Of a stretch of 8,737 nucleotides of DNA, positions 1 to 4,425 are shown piece after piece (position 1 is the stretch's first letter; the number at the start of each line of letters is the position of its first letter). The notes below the pieces were generated by a model. That model ran no database searches, was not told the origin of the DNA, and saw only the letters and a list, made by a program, of their open reading frames with translations. A program made the translations under genes and the position numbers. Origin of the DNA: Parcubacteria group bacterium Athens0416_74 (GTDB taxonomy: Bacteria > Patescibacteriota > Minisyncoccia > Phycocordibacterales > UBA2100); the NCBI GenBank assembly GCA_007375785.1, contig VMEY01000027.1, positions 1-8,737 of the forward strand, written 5' to 3'.

Positions 1-28
1 GCCTCCGGCTTTCGAATCCCTGCTCCCC
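1..28 (-). repeat. Inverted copy of tRNA-Val 3' end (partial element, cut by window edge)
   Basis: Read on the minus strand, this follows the tRNA-Val terminator and contains AGGGATTCGAA (plus 11-21). That is the exact inverse of the T-loop and T-stem 3' strand of tRNA-Val (plus 79-89). The inner arms also pair: TTGGGG (minus, 30-25) with CCCCAA just after the tRNA. It is followed by GCCGGAGGC, similar to the GGCGGAGCG after the equivalent copy at tRNA-His. The arrangement matches the elements behind tRNA-Leu and tRNA-His, so I treat it as the start of a third copy. A tmRNA 5' end (GGGG...GGATTCGA) is a weaker alternative. Confidence 0.5.
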
Positions 29-33
29 AACAC

Positions 34-59
34 AAAAACACCCGCGGTGGGGTGCTTTT
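34..59 (-). terminator. Rho-independent terminator of the tRNA-Arg/tRNA-Val unit
   Basis: CACCC (39-43) pairs with GGGTG (50-54) around a 6-nt loop. On the minus strand the hairpin is followed by TTTTTG. On the plus strand it has CTTTT after it, so it could work in both directions. It lies 10 nt beyond the tRNA-Val 3' end. Confidence 0.65.
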
Positions 60-68
60 GCATTGGGG

Positions 69-142
69 TGCGCGCTGAGGGATTCGAACCCCCGACCCTC
101 TCGGTGTAAACGAGATGCTCTAACCAACTGAGCTAAGCGCGC
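69..142 (-). tRNA. tRNA-Val (anticodon TAC)
   Basis: A full cloverleaf on the minus strand, 74 nt: acceptor GCGCGCT/AGCGCGC, D-arm stem GCTC/GAGC, anticodon stem TCTCG/CGAGA with loop TTTACAC (anticodon TAC, Val), and T-arm GGGGG/CCCTC (one G-T pair) around TTCGAAT. The discriminator is A and the next bases are CCC, so CCA is not encoded and must be added after transcription. It lies 4 nt after tRNA-Arg on the same strand and is probably co-transcribed with it. Confidence 0.96.
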
Positions 143-146
143 GCAT

Positions 147-218
147 TGCCCTCGGTAGGAATCGAACCTACATCTGGAGCTTAGAAGACTCTTGCACTAT
201 CCATTGTGCTACGAGGGC
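147..218 (-). tRNA. tRNA-Arg (anticodon TCT)
   Basis: A 72-nt cloverleaf on the minus strand: acceptor GCCCTCG/CGAGGGC, D stem GCAC/GTGC, anticodon loop CTTCTAA (anticodon TCT, reads AGA/AGG), variable loop AGAT, and T-arm GTAGG/CCTAC around TTCGATT. The anticodon stem AGAGT/GCTCC has an A-C mismatch at 27:43 and a T-G pair at 31:39. CCA is not encoded (A discriminator followed by AT). The first 10 nt overlap the 3' end of the HNH gene, so transcription from that gene would run directly into the tRNA. Confidence 0.95.
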
Positions 219-523
219 GTTTTTCCTCTGCCCCATGAACCCAATTGCACATAAGTTCTGCGCCTATGGCAATTAGCACATCTTATCTCACATTTTCCTA
301 TTTCGCGTAAGATGCTAGCCCACGAGTAATGTCCAGAAAGCATACGATACACACTCTTAAATTTGTTGCCCCTATCCTTATGGTCAAATTCGAGCACGAT
401 TGGGTCAGTCTCTCCGCAGTCAATACAAGCCTTGTCGCTTAGATAAGTAAGCAATTCGGCTCGCACGCATACTCTATGACGTTTCTGCGCTGCATACAAC
501 TTCGTCCTATCTGCGTAGGGCAT
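209..523 (-). CDS. HNH endonuclease-like protein
   Basis: A 104-residue protein with the HNH/zinc-knuckle layout: C33-x2-C36, then the ELEFDH-type segment with D47-H48, then C82-A-N-C85-H86-RRR. The two Cys pairs are expected to bind a structural zinc, and H48, N84 and H86 are the catalytic-type positions. Small proteins of this kind are typical of phage and mobile or homing-type nucleases. I see no second domain, so the DNA target is unknown. Its base composition looks more AT-rich than the flanking genes. Its stop codon (TAG, 209-211) lies inside tRNA-Arg, as if the gene had been inserted against the 5' edge of the tRNA. There is no SD, but an extended -10 box lies only 6 nt before the ATG. 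Confidence 0.8.
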   Translation of the reverse strand: MPYADRTKLYAAQKRHRVCVRAELLTYLSDKACIDCGETDPIVLEFDHKDRGNKFKSVYRMLSGHYSWASILREIGKCEIRCANCHRRRTYVQLGSWGRGKTPS

Positions 524-529
524 GAGGGG

Positions 530-538
530 ATTACAGCA
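530..538 (-). promoter_or_regulatory. Extended -10 promoter for the HNH gene and downstream tRNAs
   Basis: Minus-strand TGC-TGTAAT (5 of 6 to TATAAT with the TGn extension) ends 6 nt before the ATG at 523, which predicts a leaderless transcript. No convincing -35 is visible. Confidence 0.4.
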
Positions 539-617
539 CCCAGTTCTAACCCATGCGTTCTTTTAATATAGTGGAATCTGTTTACGTACGCTATGCGGAG
601 GCGCGTAAATGAAGAAG

Positions 618-646
618 TTGCCGTTTGTGGGGCGTGGTGTTATAGT
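618..646 (+). promoter_or_regulatory. Promoter of rplS
   Basis: TTGCCG, a 17-nt spacer, then TATAGT (641-646) preceded by TG at 638-639 (extended -10). The predicted start of transcription is near 653, only a few bases before the ATG at 657. This argues for 657 over the upstream ATG at 609, because 609 would lie in front of the promoter. Confidence 0.55.
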
Positions 647-656
647 GCCGCGACGT

Positions 657-1074
657 ATGGCATTCACAATATCGCCGGTAGACGTGGAATCGCGCAAAAA
701 CCTCGACCTTAGGCCGGGCGATACAGTGCGTGTACACCAGAAAATAGAGGAAAAAGGCAAGACGAGAATCCAAATTTTCGAGGGTCTTGTGCTCGCCCGC
801 AAGCATGGCACTGAGGCTGGAGGCACCTTTACGGTCCGCCGTGTCTCAAGCGGTGTAGGCATCGAGAAGATTTTTCCGCTCTATACGCCGATGATAGACA
901 AAATAGAGGTGGTGAAGCGTGCAATCGTCCGCCGCGCAAAGCTCTACTACATTCGCGAGAAGGTCGCGCGCGAGGCGCGTCGCGTGCCCCTCGTCTTCGA
1001 GAATTCCGGAGACCAGCTCGCCTTCCGCCGAAGAGGCCGCTATCCAGGAGGCTGTCGCGGAGAAAGCAGAATAA
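657..1074 (+). CDS. rplS: 50S ribosomal protein L19 (bL19), frameshifted in the C-terminal tail
   Basis: bL19 sits at the 30S-50S interface. From M657 the protein starts MAFTISPVDVE and carries the family core: GDTVRVHQKI, the IFEGLVLARKHG segment, FTVRRVSSGVGIEKIFPLY, and the basic RRAKLYYIREK end. That frame then runs on without a stop to 1391, across a terminator and antisense to tRNA-Leu, which is implausible for a protein of about 115-140 residues. In the +1 frame an acidic tail (PSAEEAAIQEAVAEKAE) ends at TAA 1072-1074, just before the terminator. One extra C in the run 987-990 would explain this; corrected length is about 138 residues. It could be a sequencing error, a real indel or slippage. 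A possible start at 609 has a GGAGG 7 nt upstream and would add 16 residues, but these do not look like L19. Confidence 0.88.
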
Positions 1075-1088
1075 AACTCAAATACCCC

Positions 1089-1125
1089 AAAAGTAAAAGA
1101 CCGGTGAACCCGGTCTTTTACTTTT
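1089..1125 (+). terminator. Rho-independent terminator of rplS
   Basis: Perfect 16-bp stem (1089-1104 with 1110-1125) and a 5-nt loop TGAAC. The A-rich 5' arm and T-rich 3' arm make it work in either orientation. It starts 14 nt after the +1-frame stop at 1074. Confidence 0.93.
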
Positions 1126-1132
1126 GTTATGA

Positions 1133-1285
1133 GCGCGCTGGGGAGACTCGGTCACGCATATTTCTTATGGAGACTCGGCCGAGAGCTCGTTTGGTCGCCG
1201 TCGCGCCCAAACTTCTCTCGACCCTGTTCGCGCCGTCCCATCTGCTGATGGGTCCCGCGTCGCTCACTTTCTCGTCTCCCCCCGC
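1133..1285 (-). repeat. tRNA-associated repeat element behind tRNA-Leu
   Basis: Read on the minus strand after the tRNA-Leu terminator, the order is as follows. First, an inverted copy of the tRNA 3' end, GCGGGGGGAGAC (1285-1274, the 12-nt inverse of 1337-1348). Next, GAGCG (1265-1261). Next, a hairpin CCCATC-AGCA-GATGGG (1252-1237). Next, a 30-nt spacer and GCGCGACGGCG (1206-1196). Last, two direct partial copies of the tRNA 3' end: CGAGTCTCC (1177-1169) and CGAGTCTCCCC followed by AGCGCGC (1150-1133). The same order and spacing occur behind tRNA-His. I see no coding sequence here. Open frames across it are by-products of the tRNA. Confidence 0.6.
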
Positions 1286-1288
1286 TGA

Positions 1289-1330
1289 AAACAGCACGAC
1301 GCCGGAGACATGCTCCGGCGTCGGCTGTTT
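1289..1330 (-). terminator. Terminator of tRNA-Leu
   Basis: CGACGCCGGAG (1297-1307) pairs perfectly with CTCCGGCGTCG (1313-1323) over loop ACATG. The stem continues as AAACAGC/GCTGTTT after one bulged A. On the minus strand it ends in TGCTGTTTT. It starts 4 nt after the tRNA. Confidence 0.85.
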
Positions 1331-1333
1331 TAG

Positions 1334-1418
1334 TGCGCGGGGGGAGACTCGAACTCCCATGCCCTTAACGGGCGCTACCACCTCAAGGTAGTACGTCTAC
1401 CAATTTCGCCACCCGCGC
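1334..1418 (-). tRNA. tRNA-Leu (anticodon GAG)
   Basis: An 85-nt class II tRNA on the minus strand: acceptor GCGCGGG/CCCGCGC, anticodon stem CTACC/GGTAG with loop TTGAGGT (anticodon GAG, reads CTC/CTT), a long variable arm built on GCCCGTTAAGGGC, and T-arm GGGAG/CTCCC around TTCGAGT. The discriminator is A. The following bases are CTA, so CCA is not encoded. Confidence 0.96.
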
Positions 1419-1427
1419 GTGGGGCGC

Positions 1428-1436
1428 ATGATAACA
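1428..1436 (-). promoter_or_regulatory. Extended -10 promoter of tRNA-Leu
   Basis: Minus-strand TGT-TATCAT ends 9 nt before the mature tRNA 5' end. No clear -35 is present at the usual distance. Confidence 0.4.
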
Positions 1437-1463
1437 AAAGAGGTGCCAAATGGCGAGGATGCC

Positions 1464-1492
1464 TTGACCTCGGCGCGCATTGCCTGTATACC
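1464..1492 (+). promoter_or_regulatory. Promoter of the 100-residue membrane protein gene
   Basis: TTGACC, a 17-nt spacer, then TATACC. Transcription would start near 1499, giving a leader of about 25 nt that contains the SD site. Confidence 0.6.
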
Positions 1493-1510
1493 CGAGAGAG
1501 TCCAATGGCG

Positions 1511-1515
1511 AGGAG
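1511..1515 (+). promoter_or_regulatory. Shine-Dalgarno site fixing the start at 1525
   Basis: AGGAG, 9 nt before ATG 1525. A longer in-frame reading from TTG at 1480 would start within the promoter region, so 1525 is preferred. This is one of the very few good SD sites in the window. Confidence 0.65.
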
Positions 1516-1524
1516 AAAGTAACC

Positions 1525-1827
1525 ATGATTGGAATCATCGTCGCACTCGGAGTAGCTGCGCTCACCGGCACCCGAGAGAGGGAGGCCTTCAAAAAGCACC
1601 GGCGGTGTACCCTGGTACGCGCCTCGACAATCGTGTTCGGGTTCTCGGTGTTTGGCGGGTTCGTCGACATCGCATGTGGCACGTGGCCTGCGCTTGGCGT
1701 ATCCGTGGCCACGGATATGCAGTCGTTCTCGATGTACCTCCTTGGGTATATCGTCCCGGCAATGTACGCGATGCTCGCCGCATACTACGGCCGCGTCGTC
1801 CCCATTACTCTTCGCGCTGTGCGGTGA
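1525..1827 (+). CDS. Small three-helix membrane protein, unknown family
   Basis: A 100-residue protein that I do not recognise. Hydrophobic segments lie at about residues 1-14, 31-50 and 68-88. A strongly basic loop (TREREAFKKHRR, 15-27) between the first two segments should face the cytoplasm. The short tail ends in basic residues. It forms a single-gene unit with its own TTGAC-type promoter, AGGAG site and terminator. This differs from its neighbours, which mostly lack SD sites and leaders, and might indicate a transferred gene or one controlled at translation. Codon use is coherent throughout, so the gene is probably real, but no function can be assigned. Confidence 0.65.
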   Translation: MIGIIVALGVAALTGTREREAFKKHRRCTLVRASTIVFGFSVFGGFVDIACGTWPALGVSVATDMQSFSMYLLGYIVPAMYAMLAAYYGRVVPITLRAVR

Positions 1828-1831
1828 GGTT

Positions 1832-1863
1832 CGCCGGGGTTCTGCTGAGGCAGGACCCCGGCG
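1832..1863 (+). terminator. Terminator hairpin after the small membrane protein
   Basis: A 14-bp GC-rich stem (1832-1845 with 1850-1863, one G-T pair) over loop TGAG, followed by TTTGCT. The T tract is short. The stem starts 5 nt after the stop codon and stands directly before the next gene's -10 box. Confidence 0.7.
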
Positions 1864-1865
1864 TT

Positions 1866-1874
1866 TGCTATCAT
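1866..1874 (+). promoter_or_regulatory. Extended -10 promoter of the adenosyltransferase gene
   Basis: TGC-TATCAT ends 7 nt before the ATG at 1882, which predicts a leaderless mRNA. No good -35 is visible; the terminator stem occupies that region. Confidence 0.45.
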
Positions 1875-1881
1875 TGCGTTT

Positions 1882-2442
1882 ATGGCACTCTTCACTGGAA
1901 AAGGCGACGGTGGTTCCACAAAACTCTTTGATTCAGGGCCCGGCAAACGGGTTTCAAAAGCAGCGCCTGTCTTTGAGTGTCTTGGTATGCTCGATGAGCT
2001 CAATACACTCGTCGGTTGGTGCAAAGCGGGGAGCCCCGATGACTTTATTGTGCAGGAGCAGAAATTGCGCATGGTGCTCCATGATGTGCAAAATCACCTT
2101 TTTACAATACAGGCGGAAGTTGCCGGTGCAGAAAAATCGATTCCACTTTCCAGTGTCGAAGCGCTCGGTGTTTTCATCAATAGGATAGAAGCAGAGATGC
2201 CCCCCATCACCACTTTTCTTGTGCCGGGCGCGACAGAGCTCTCTTCCAGACTCGACATCGCACGTGCGGTCGCGCGGCGCGCTGAGCGGAGACTCGTCAC
2301 GCTTCACGAAAGCGGGGAGCGACAGGTGAGTGAATCAAGTCGCTCGTATGCCAATAGGCTCTCCTCGCTCCTCTATGCGCTTACGCGCCTGGTAAATCAC
2401 AAGTCGGGAGTTCAGGAAAATCCTCCCGCATACCTCACATGA
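1882..2442 (+). CDS. pduO: PduO-type ATP:cob(I)alamin adenosyltransferase
   Basis: This 186-residue protein should transfer the adenosyl group of ATP to cob(I)alamin, giving coenzyme B12, in the cytoplasm as a trimer. Family features in order are the N-terminal ATP-binding TGKGDGGST (5-13), the DELN helix (38-41), FLVPGATE (112-119), the ARRAERR signature (131-137) and NRLSSLLYALTR (158-169). The family usually has NRLSD, so the Asp is replaced by Ser at residue 162. Length is normal for the family. The start has an ATGGC context, no SD and a -10 box 7 nt upstream. Its stop overlaps the next start as ATGA. No B12 biosynthesis, transport or B12-dependent enzyme is visible nearby, so the substrate source is unclear. 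Confidence 0.9.
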   Translation: MALFTGKGDGGSTKLFDSGPGKRVSKAAPVFECLGMLDELNTLVGWCKAGSPDDFIVQEQKLRMVLHDVQNHLFTIQAEVAGAEKSIPLSSVEALGVFINRIEAEMPPITTFLVPGATELSSRLDIARAVARRAERRLVTLHESGERQVSESSRSYANRLSSLLYALTRLVNHKSGVQENPPAYLT

Positions 2443-3536
2443 TTCGAAAATATTTACCGAAGAACACAGAAGAGCTCATTCATTGGTATGAGCGGTATGT
2501 ATCTCCGTTTGCGCTGCTCGGCGGCTTTTTGCTCGACAACTTCGTTTTTCTCGACCGCATCGATTCTTTACAGAGTTATATCCTCCTCACTTCCTACATG
2601 GCCCTCGCTGCGGGCGGTATCGTACTCATCCATCTCATAGAGACGGGACGACTTCGGGAGAGAATGGTGCTTTCCGTTGCGCCATTTGTACCGGTAGTTA
2701 TCCAATTTGCATTTGGAGGTCTTTTCAGCGGCTTTTTGGCAGTGTATTCGCGAAGCGCATCGGTCGCGGTGAGTTGGATATTCGTGGTTGCAATTGCGGC
2801 GCTCTTGATTGGTAACGAGCGCTTCCGACAGCACTATATGAAGCTGCCGTTTCAGATAAGTGTGTACTTTATCGTACTGTTCTCGTTTTTTATTTTCTTC
2901 TTGCCCATACTATTTCACCGAATTGGCTCCCTGATGTTCTTGCTGAGCGGTATTGCCACGCTCTTTGTCACCGTGCTTTTGCTCTACGCCATTCGCGTAC
3001 TTGTACCTGAGGTGTGGAAGGAGGAGCGCACTCGTGTCGCTCGAGCGGTTACGGTGATATTTCTCATGTTCAACTTGCTGTACTTTACGAATGCAATACC
3101 GCCGCTTCCGCTCGCACTGAAAAATGCGGGTGTATACCATAGCGTGACGCGCGTCGGGGACGAGTACGTGCTGCAAGCGGAGCCCGTGCCATGGTACAAG
3201 CGCTACCTGCTCTACAATACGCTCTTTCACCGTGAGGCGGGCAAGCCCGTCCACGTCTTCTCTGCGATATACGCGCCTTCCGGTCTCAATACTCCCGTGC
3301 TACACCAATGGCAACACAAGAACGAAGAGGGGGAATGGATTACGGAGAGCGTGGTCCCTTTCACTATATCGGGAGGGCGTGAGGGAGGATATCGCGGATA
3401 CTCTACAAAGAATGCTCTTGCCGAGGGAAAGTGGCGTGTGAATGTACTTACGAAGAATGGGCAAATCATTGGGAGGGTAGCGTTCACTGTAATCGCTGCG
3501 TCTTCAACCCCGCCCGTCGTGGAAATACGACGGTAG
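2439..3536 (+). CDS. Multi-pass membrane protein with C-terminal DUF2914 domain
   Basis: A 365-residue protein. The N-terminal part has about seven hydrophobic segments (near residues 21-38, 47-67, 77-103, 109-125, 138-159, 162-189 and 202-222). The soluble C-terminal domain (about 265-353) matches what I know of DUF2914: HVFSAIYAP, an LHQWQH segment, FTISGGREGGYRGYS, and a KWRVNVLTKNGQIIGRVAFTV beta-rich end. This domain has no known activity; its position after the helices suggests an envelope role. The gene overlaps the adenosyltransferase by 4 nt (ATGA), so translation is probably coupled. It has no promoter of its own, and no terminator is clear after it. Confidence 0.82.
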   Translation: MIRKYLPKNTEELIHWYERYVSPFALLGGFLLDNFVFLDRIDSLQSYILLTSYMALAAGGIVLIHLIETGRLRERMVLSVAPFVPVVIQFAFGGLFSGFLAVYSRSASVAVSWIFVVAIAALLIGNERFRQHYMKLPFQISVYFIVLFSFFIFFLPILFHRIGSLMFLLSGIATLFVTVLLLYAIRVLVPEVWKEERTRVARAVTVIFLMFNLLYFTNAIPPLPLALKNAGVYHSVTRVGDEYVLQAEPVPWYKRYLLYNTLFHREAGKPVHVFSAIYAPSGLNTPVLHQWQHKNEEGEWITESVVPFTISGGREGGYRGYSTKNALAEGKWRVNVLTKNGQIIGRVAFTVIAASSTPPVVEIRR

Positions 3537-3555
3537 CCCAATCCACCGCGGTGTC

Positions 3556-3583
3556 TTGACGCCTTTTTCATGAGGCTCACAAT
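3556..3583 (+). promoter_or_regulatory. Possible promoter of the DUF4383 gene
   Basis: TTGACG, a 16-nt spacer, then CACAAT (4 of 6). It would give a leader of about 50 nt. The rest of the 106-nt intergenic region shows nothing else clear. Confidence 0.35.
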
Positions 3584-3642
3584 TGCGGTATCAGGGTCGA
3601 GATACATGAAATCTTACTCATAAACGTGTTCAATAAAAATCT

Positions 3643-4047
3643 ATGGCTAAAAAATTAGCTCTTGCAGTAGGCGTCGTTCTCACCGCTGTCGGCGTTCTCG
3701 GGTTTGTGCCGGGAGTAACAAGCGCCGACGGTCTTCTATTGGGAATCTTTGAAGTAGACACAATGCACAACATCGTTCACATCCTCACGGGTGTTCTCGC
3801 ACTTGTCGCAGCGATGGGCTCCGGCGCATATGTCGGGTTGTACTTCAAGGTGTTTGGTGTGGTGTATGCACTCGTCGCGGCCCTCGGGCTTGCGATGGGG
3901 AGTCCTATACTCGGGCTCATCAGTGCCAACATGGCTGATCACGTGCTCCATATCGCACTTGCGGCGGTCTTCCTCTATGCCGGTTTCGGCATGAAGTCGG
4001 AATCCGCTCCCGCGATGGGTGGCATGTCCTCGAATCCGGTAATGTAA
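3643..4047 (+). CDS. DUF4383-like four-helix membrane protein
   Basis: A 134-residue protein with four hydrophobic segments at about 5-23, 44-60, 62-85 and 100-116. Paired His motifs, HNIVHILTG (42-50) and ADHVLHI (98-104), stand at equivalent places in the second and fourth helices. This pattern fits DUF4383, a family of unknown function common in small bacterial genomes. The short tail is rich in Met, Gly and Ser (GGMSSNPVM). The start ATGGC has no SD. The gene stands alone between a possible promoter and a strong terminator. A function cannot be assigned. Confidence 0.75.
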   Translation: MAKKLALAVGVVLTAVGVLGFVPGVTSADGLLLGIFEVDTMHNIVHILTGVLALVAAMGSGAYVGLYFKVFGVVYALVAALGLAMGSPILGLISANMADHVLHIALAAVFLYAGFGMKSESAPAMGGMSSNPVM

Positions 4048-4062
4048 TTGCGAGGTTTCGCT

Positions 4063-4096
4063 AAGAAGCGCCGGCCCCCCTGGCCGGCGCTTCTTT
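4063..4096 (+). terminator. Terminator of the DUF4383 gene
   Basis: Perfect 14-bp stem AAGAAGCGCCGGCC (4063-4076) with 4082-4095 over loop CCCCT, ending CTTCTTT. It begins 15 nt after the stop codon. Confidence 0.92.
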
Positions 4097-4117
4097 CGTG
4101 CTAAATATCGGTTTTCT

Positions 4118-4126
4118 TGCTATAAA
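4118..4126 (+). promoter_or_regulatory. Extended -10 promoter of tRNA-His
   Basis: TGC-TATAAA (5 of 6), 13 nt before the tRNA 5' end. The -35 is weak. Confidence 0.5.
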
Positions 4127-4139
4127 TCGTCGTGTAGAT

Positions 4140-4212
4140 GGCGACTGTGGTGTAACGGTTAACACTGGAGCTTGTGGAGCTCTCGATCAGGGTTCGATTC
4201 CCTGCAGCCGCC
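4140..4212 (+). tRNA. tRNA-His (anticodon GTG)
   Basis: G at -1 (4140) faces C73 (4212), the usual identity pair of bacterial tRNA-His. The acceptor is GCGACTG/CAGCCGC with one A-C mismatch at 4:69. D stem GTGT/ACAC, anticodon stem GGAGC/GCTCT with loop TTGTGGA (anticodon GTG), and T-arm CAGGG/CCCTG around TTCGATT. C73 is followed by CAA, so a full CCA is not encoded. Confidence 0.95.
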
Positions 4213-4221
4213 CAAATCGGC

Positions 4222-4250
4222 CAGCCCAAACGCGAAGCGTTTGGGCTGTT
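4222..4250 (+). terminator. Terminator of tRNA-His
   Basis: Perfect 12-bp stem CAGCCCAAACGC (4222-4233) with 4237-4248 over GAA, followed by TTGCCGTTT, a weak T tract. It is also the core of a longer palindrome that reaches into the tRNA on one side and the inverted copy on the other. Confidence 0.7.
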
Positions 4251-4263
4251 GCCGTTTGGAGCT

Positions 4264-4378
4264 GGCTGCAGGGAATCGAACGGCGGAGCGTTGTGAGGCC
4301 AGTAGGCCGAACCGCGAGCCGGTGCCCAGCCCGAGTCGCGCGACGGCGCGGCGAGAGGCGAGGGAGATTCCCTCTGCG
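4264..4378 (+). repeat. tRNA-associated repeat element behind tRNA-His
   Basis: Starts with GGCTGCAGGGAATCGAAC (4264-4281), the exact 18-nt inverse of the tRNA-His T-arm and acceptor (4192-4209). Then come GAGCG (4286-4290), hairpin GGCC-AGTA-GGCC (4297-4308), a 29-nt spacer, GCGCGACGGCG (4338-4348) and a direct partial copy GATTCCCT (4366-4373) followed by CTGCG. The part order and spacing match the element behind tRNA-Leu. No coding signal is visible; open frames across it look like translated tRNA by-products. Confidence 0.65.
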
Positions 4379-4383
4379 ATTCT

Positions 4384-4413
4384 TTCCCAAAAGTGTTTTC
4401 TCACAGGTATAAT
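4384..4413 (+). promoter_or_regulatory. Promoter of the HIT-Nudix operon
   Basis: TTCCCA, an 18-nt spacer, then a perfect TATAAT (4408-4413). The predicted start near 4420 leaves a leader of about 6 nt before ATG 4426. Confidence 0.6.
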
Positions 4414-4425
4414 GCCCGCATTCAT

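Noticed and set aside
1..28. 5' end of a tmRNA on the minus strand (GGGG...GGATTCGA)
   Set aside because: The motif fits loosely (TTCGAA, not TTCGAC). The same sequence is explained as the inverted copy of the tRNA-Val T-arm, parallel to tRNA-Leu and tRNA-His. The rest would be outside the window, so it cannot be tested here.
1..33. 3' end of a plus-strand tRNA (TTCGAATCCCTGCTCCCC)
   Set aside because: The bases before TTCGAAT do not pair with CCCTG, so no T-arm can form.
1133..1351. Integrated mobile element bounded by tRNA-Leu 3' duplications
   Set aside because: Only about 200 nt lies between the repeats and there is no integrase. The repeat architecture shared with tRNA-His explains it better.
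1127..1381. 84-residue minus-strand frame over tRNA-Leu and its repeat
   Set aside because: It begins as a translation of the tRNA itself and runs through the terminator; no start signal or recognisable protein.
609..1391. A 260-residue protein starting MKKLPFVGRG
   Set aside because: Its first 16 residues precede the promoter-supported L19 start, and its last part reads through a terminator and antisense to tRNA-Leu. Only the L19 core is real.
3227..3607. 126-residue minus-strand frame opposite the DUF2914 domain
   Set aside because: It is the shadow of a well-supported plus-strand domain and has no start signal.
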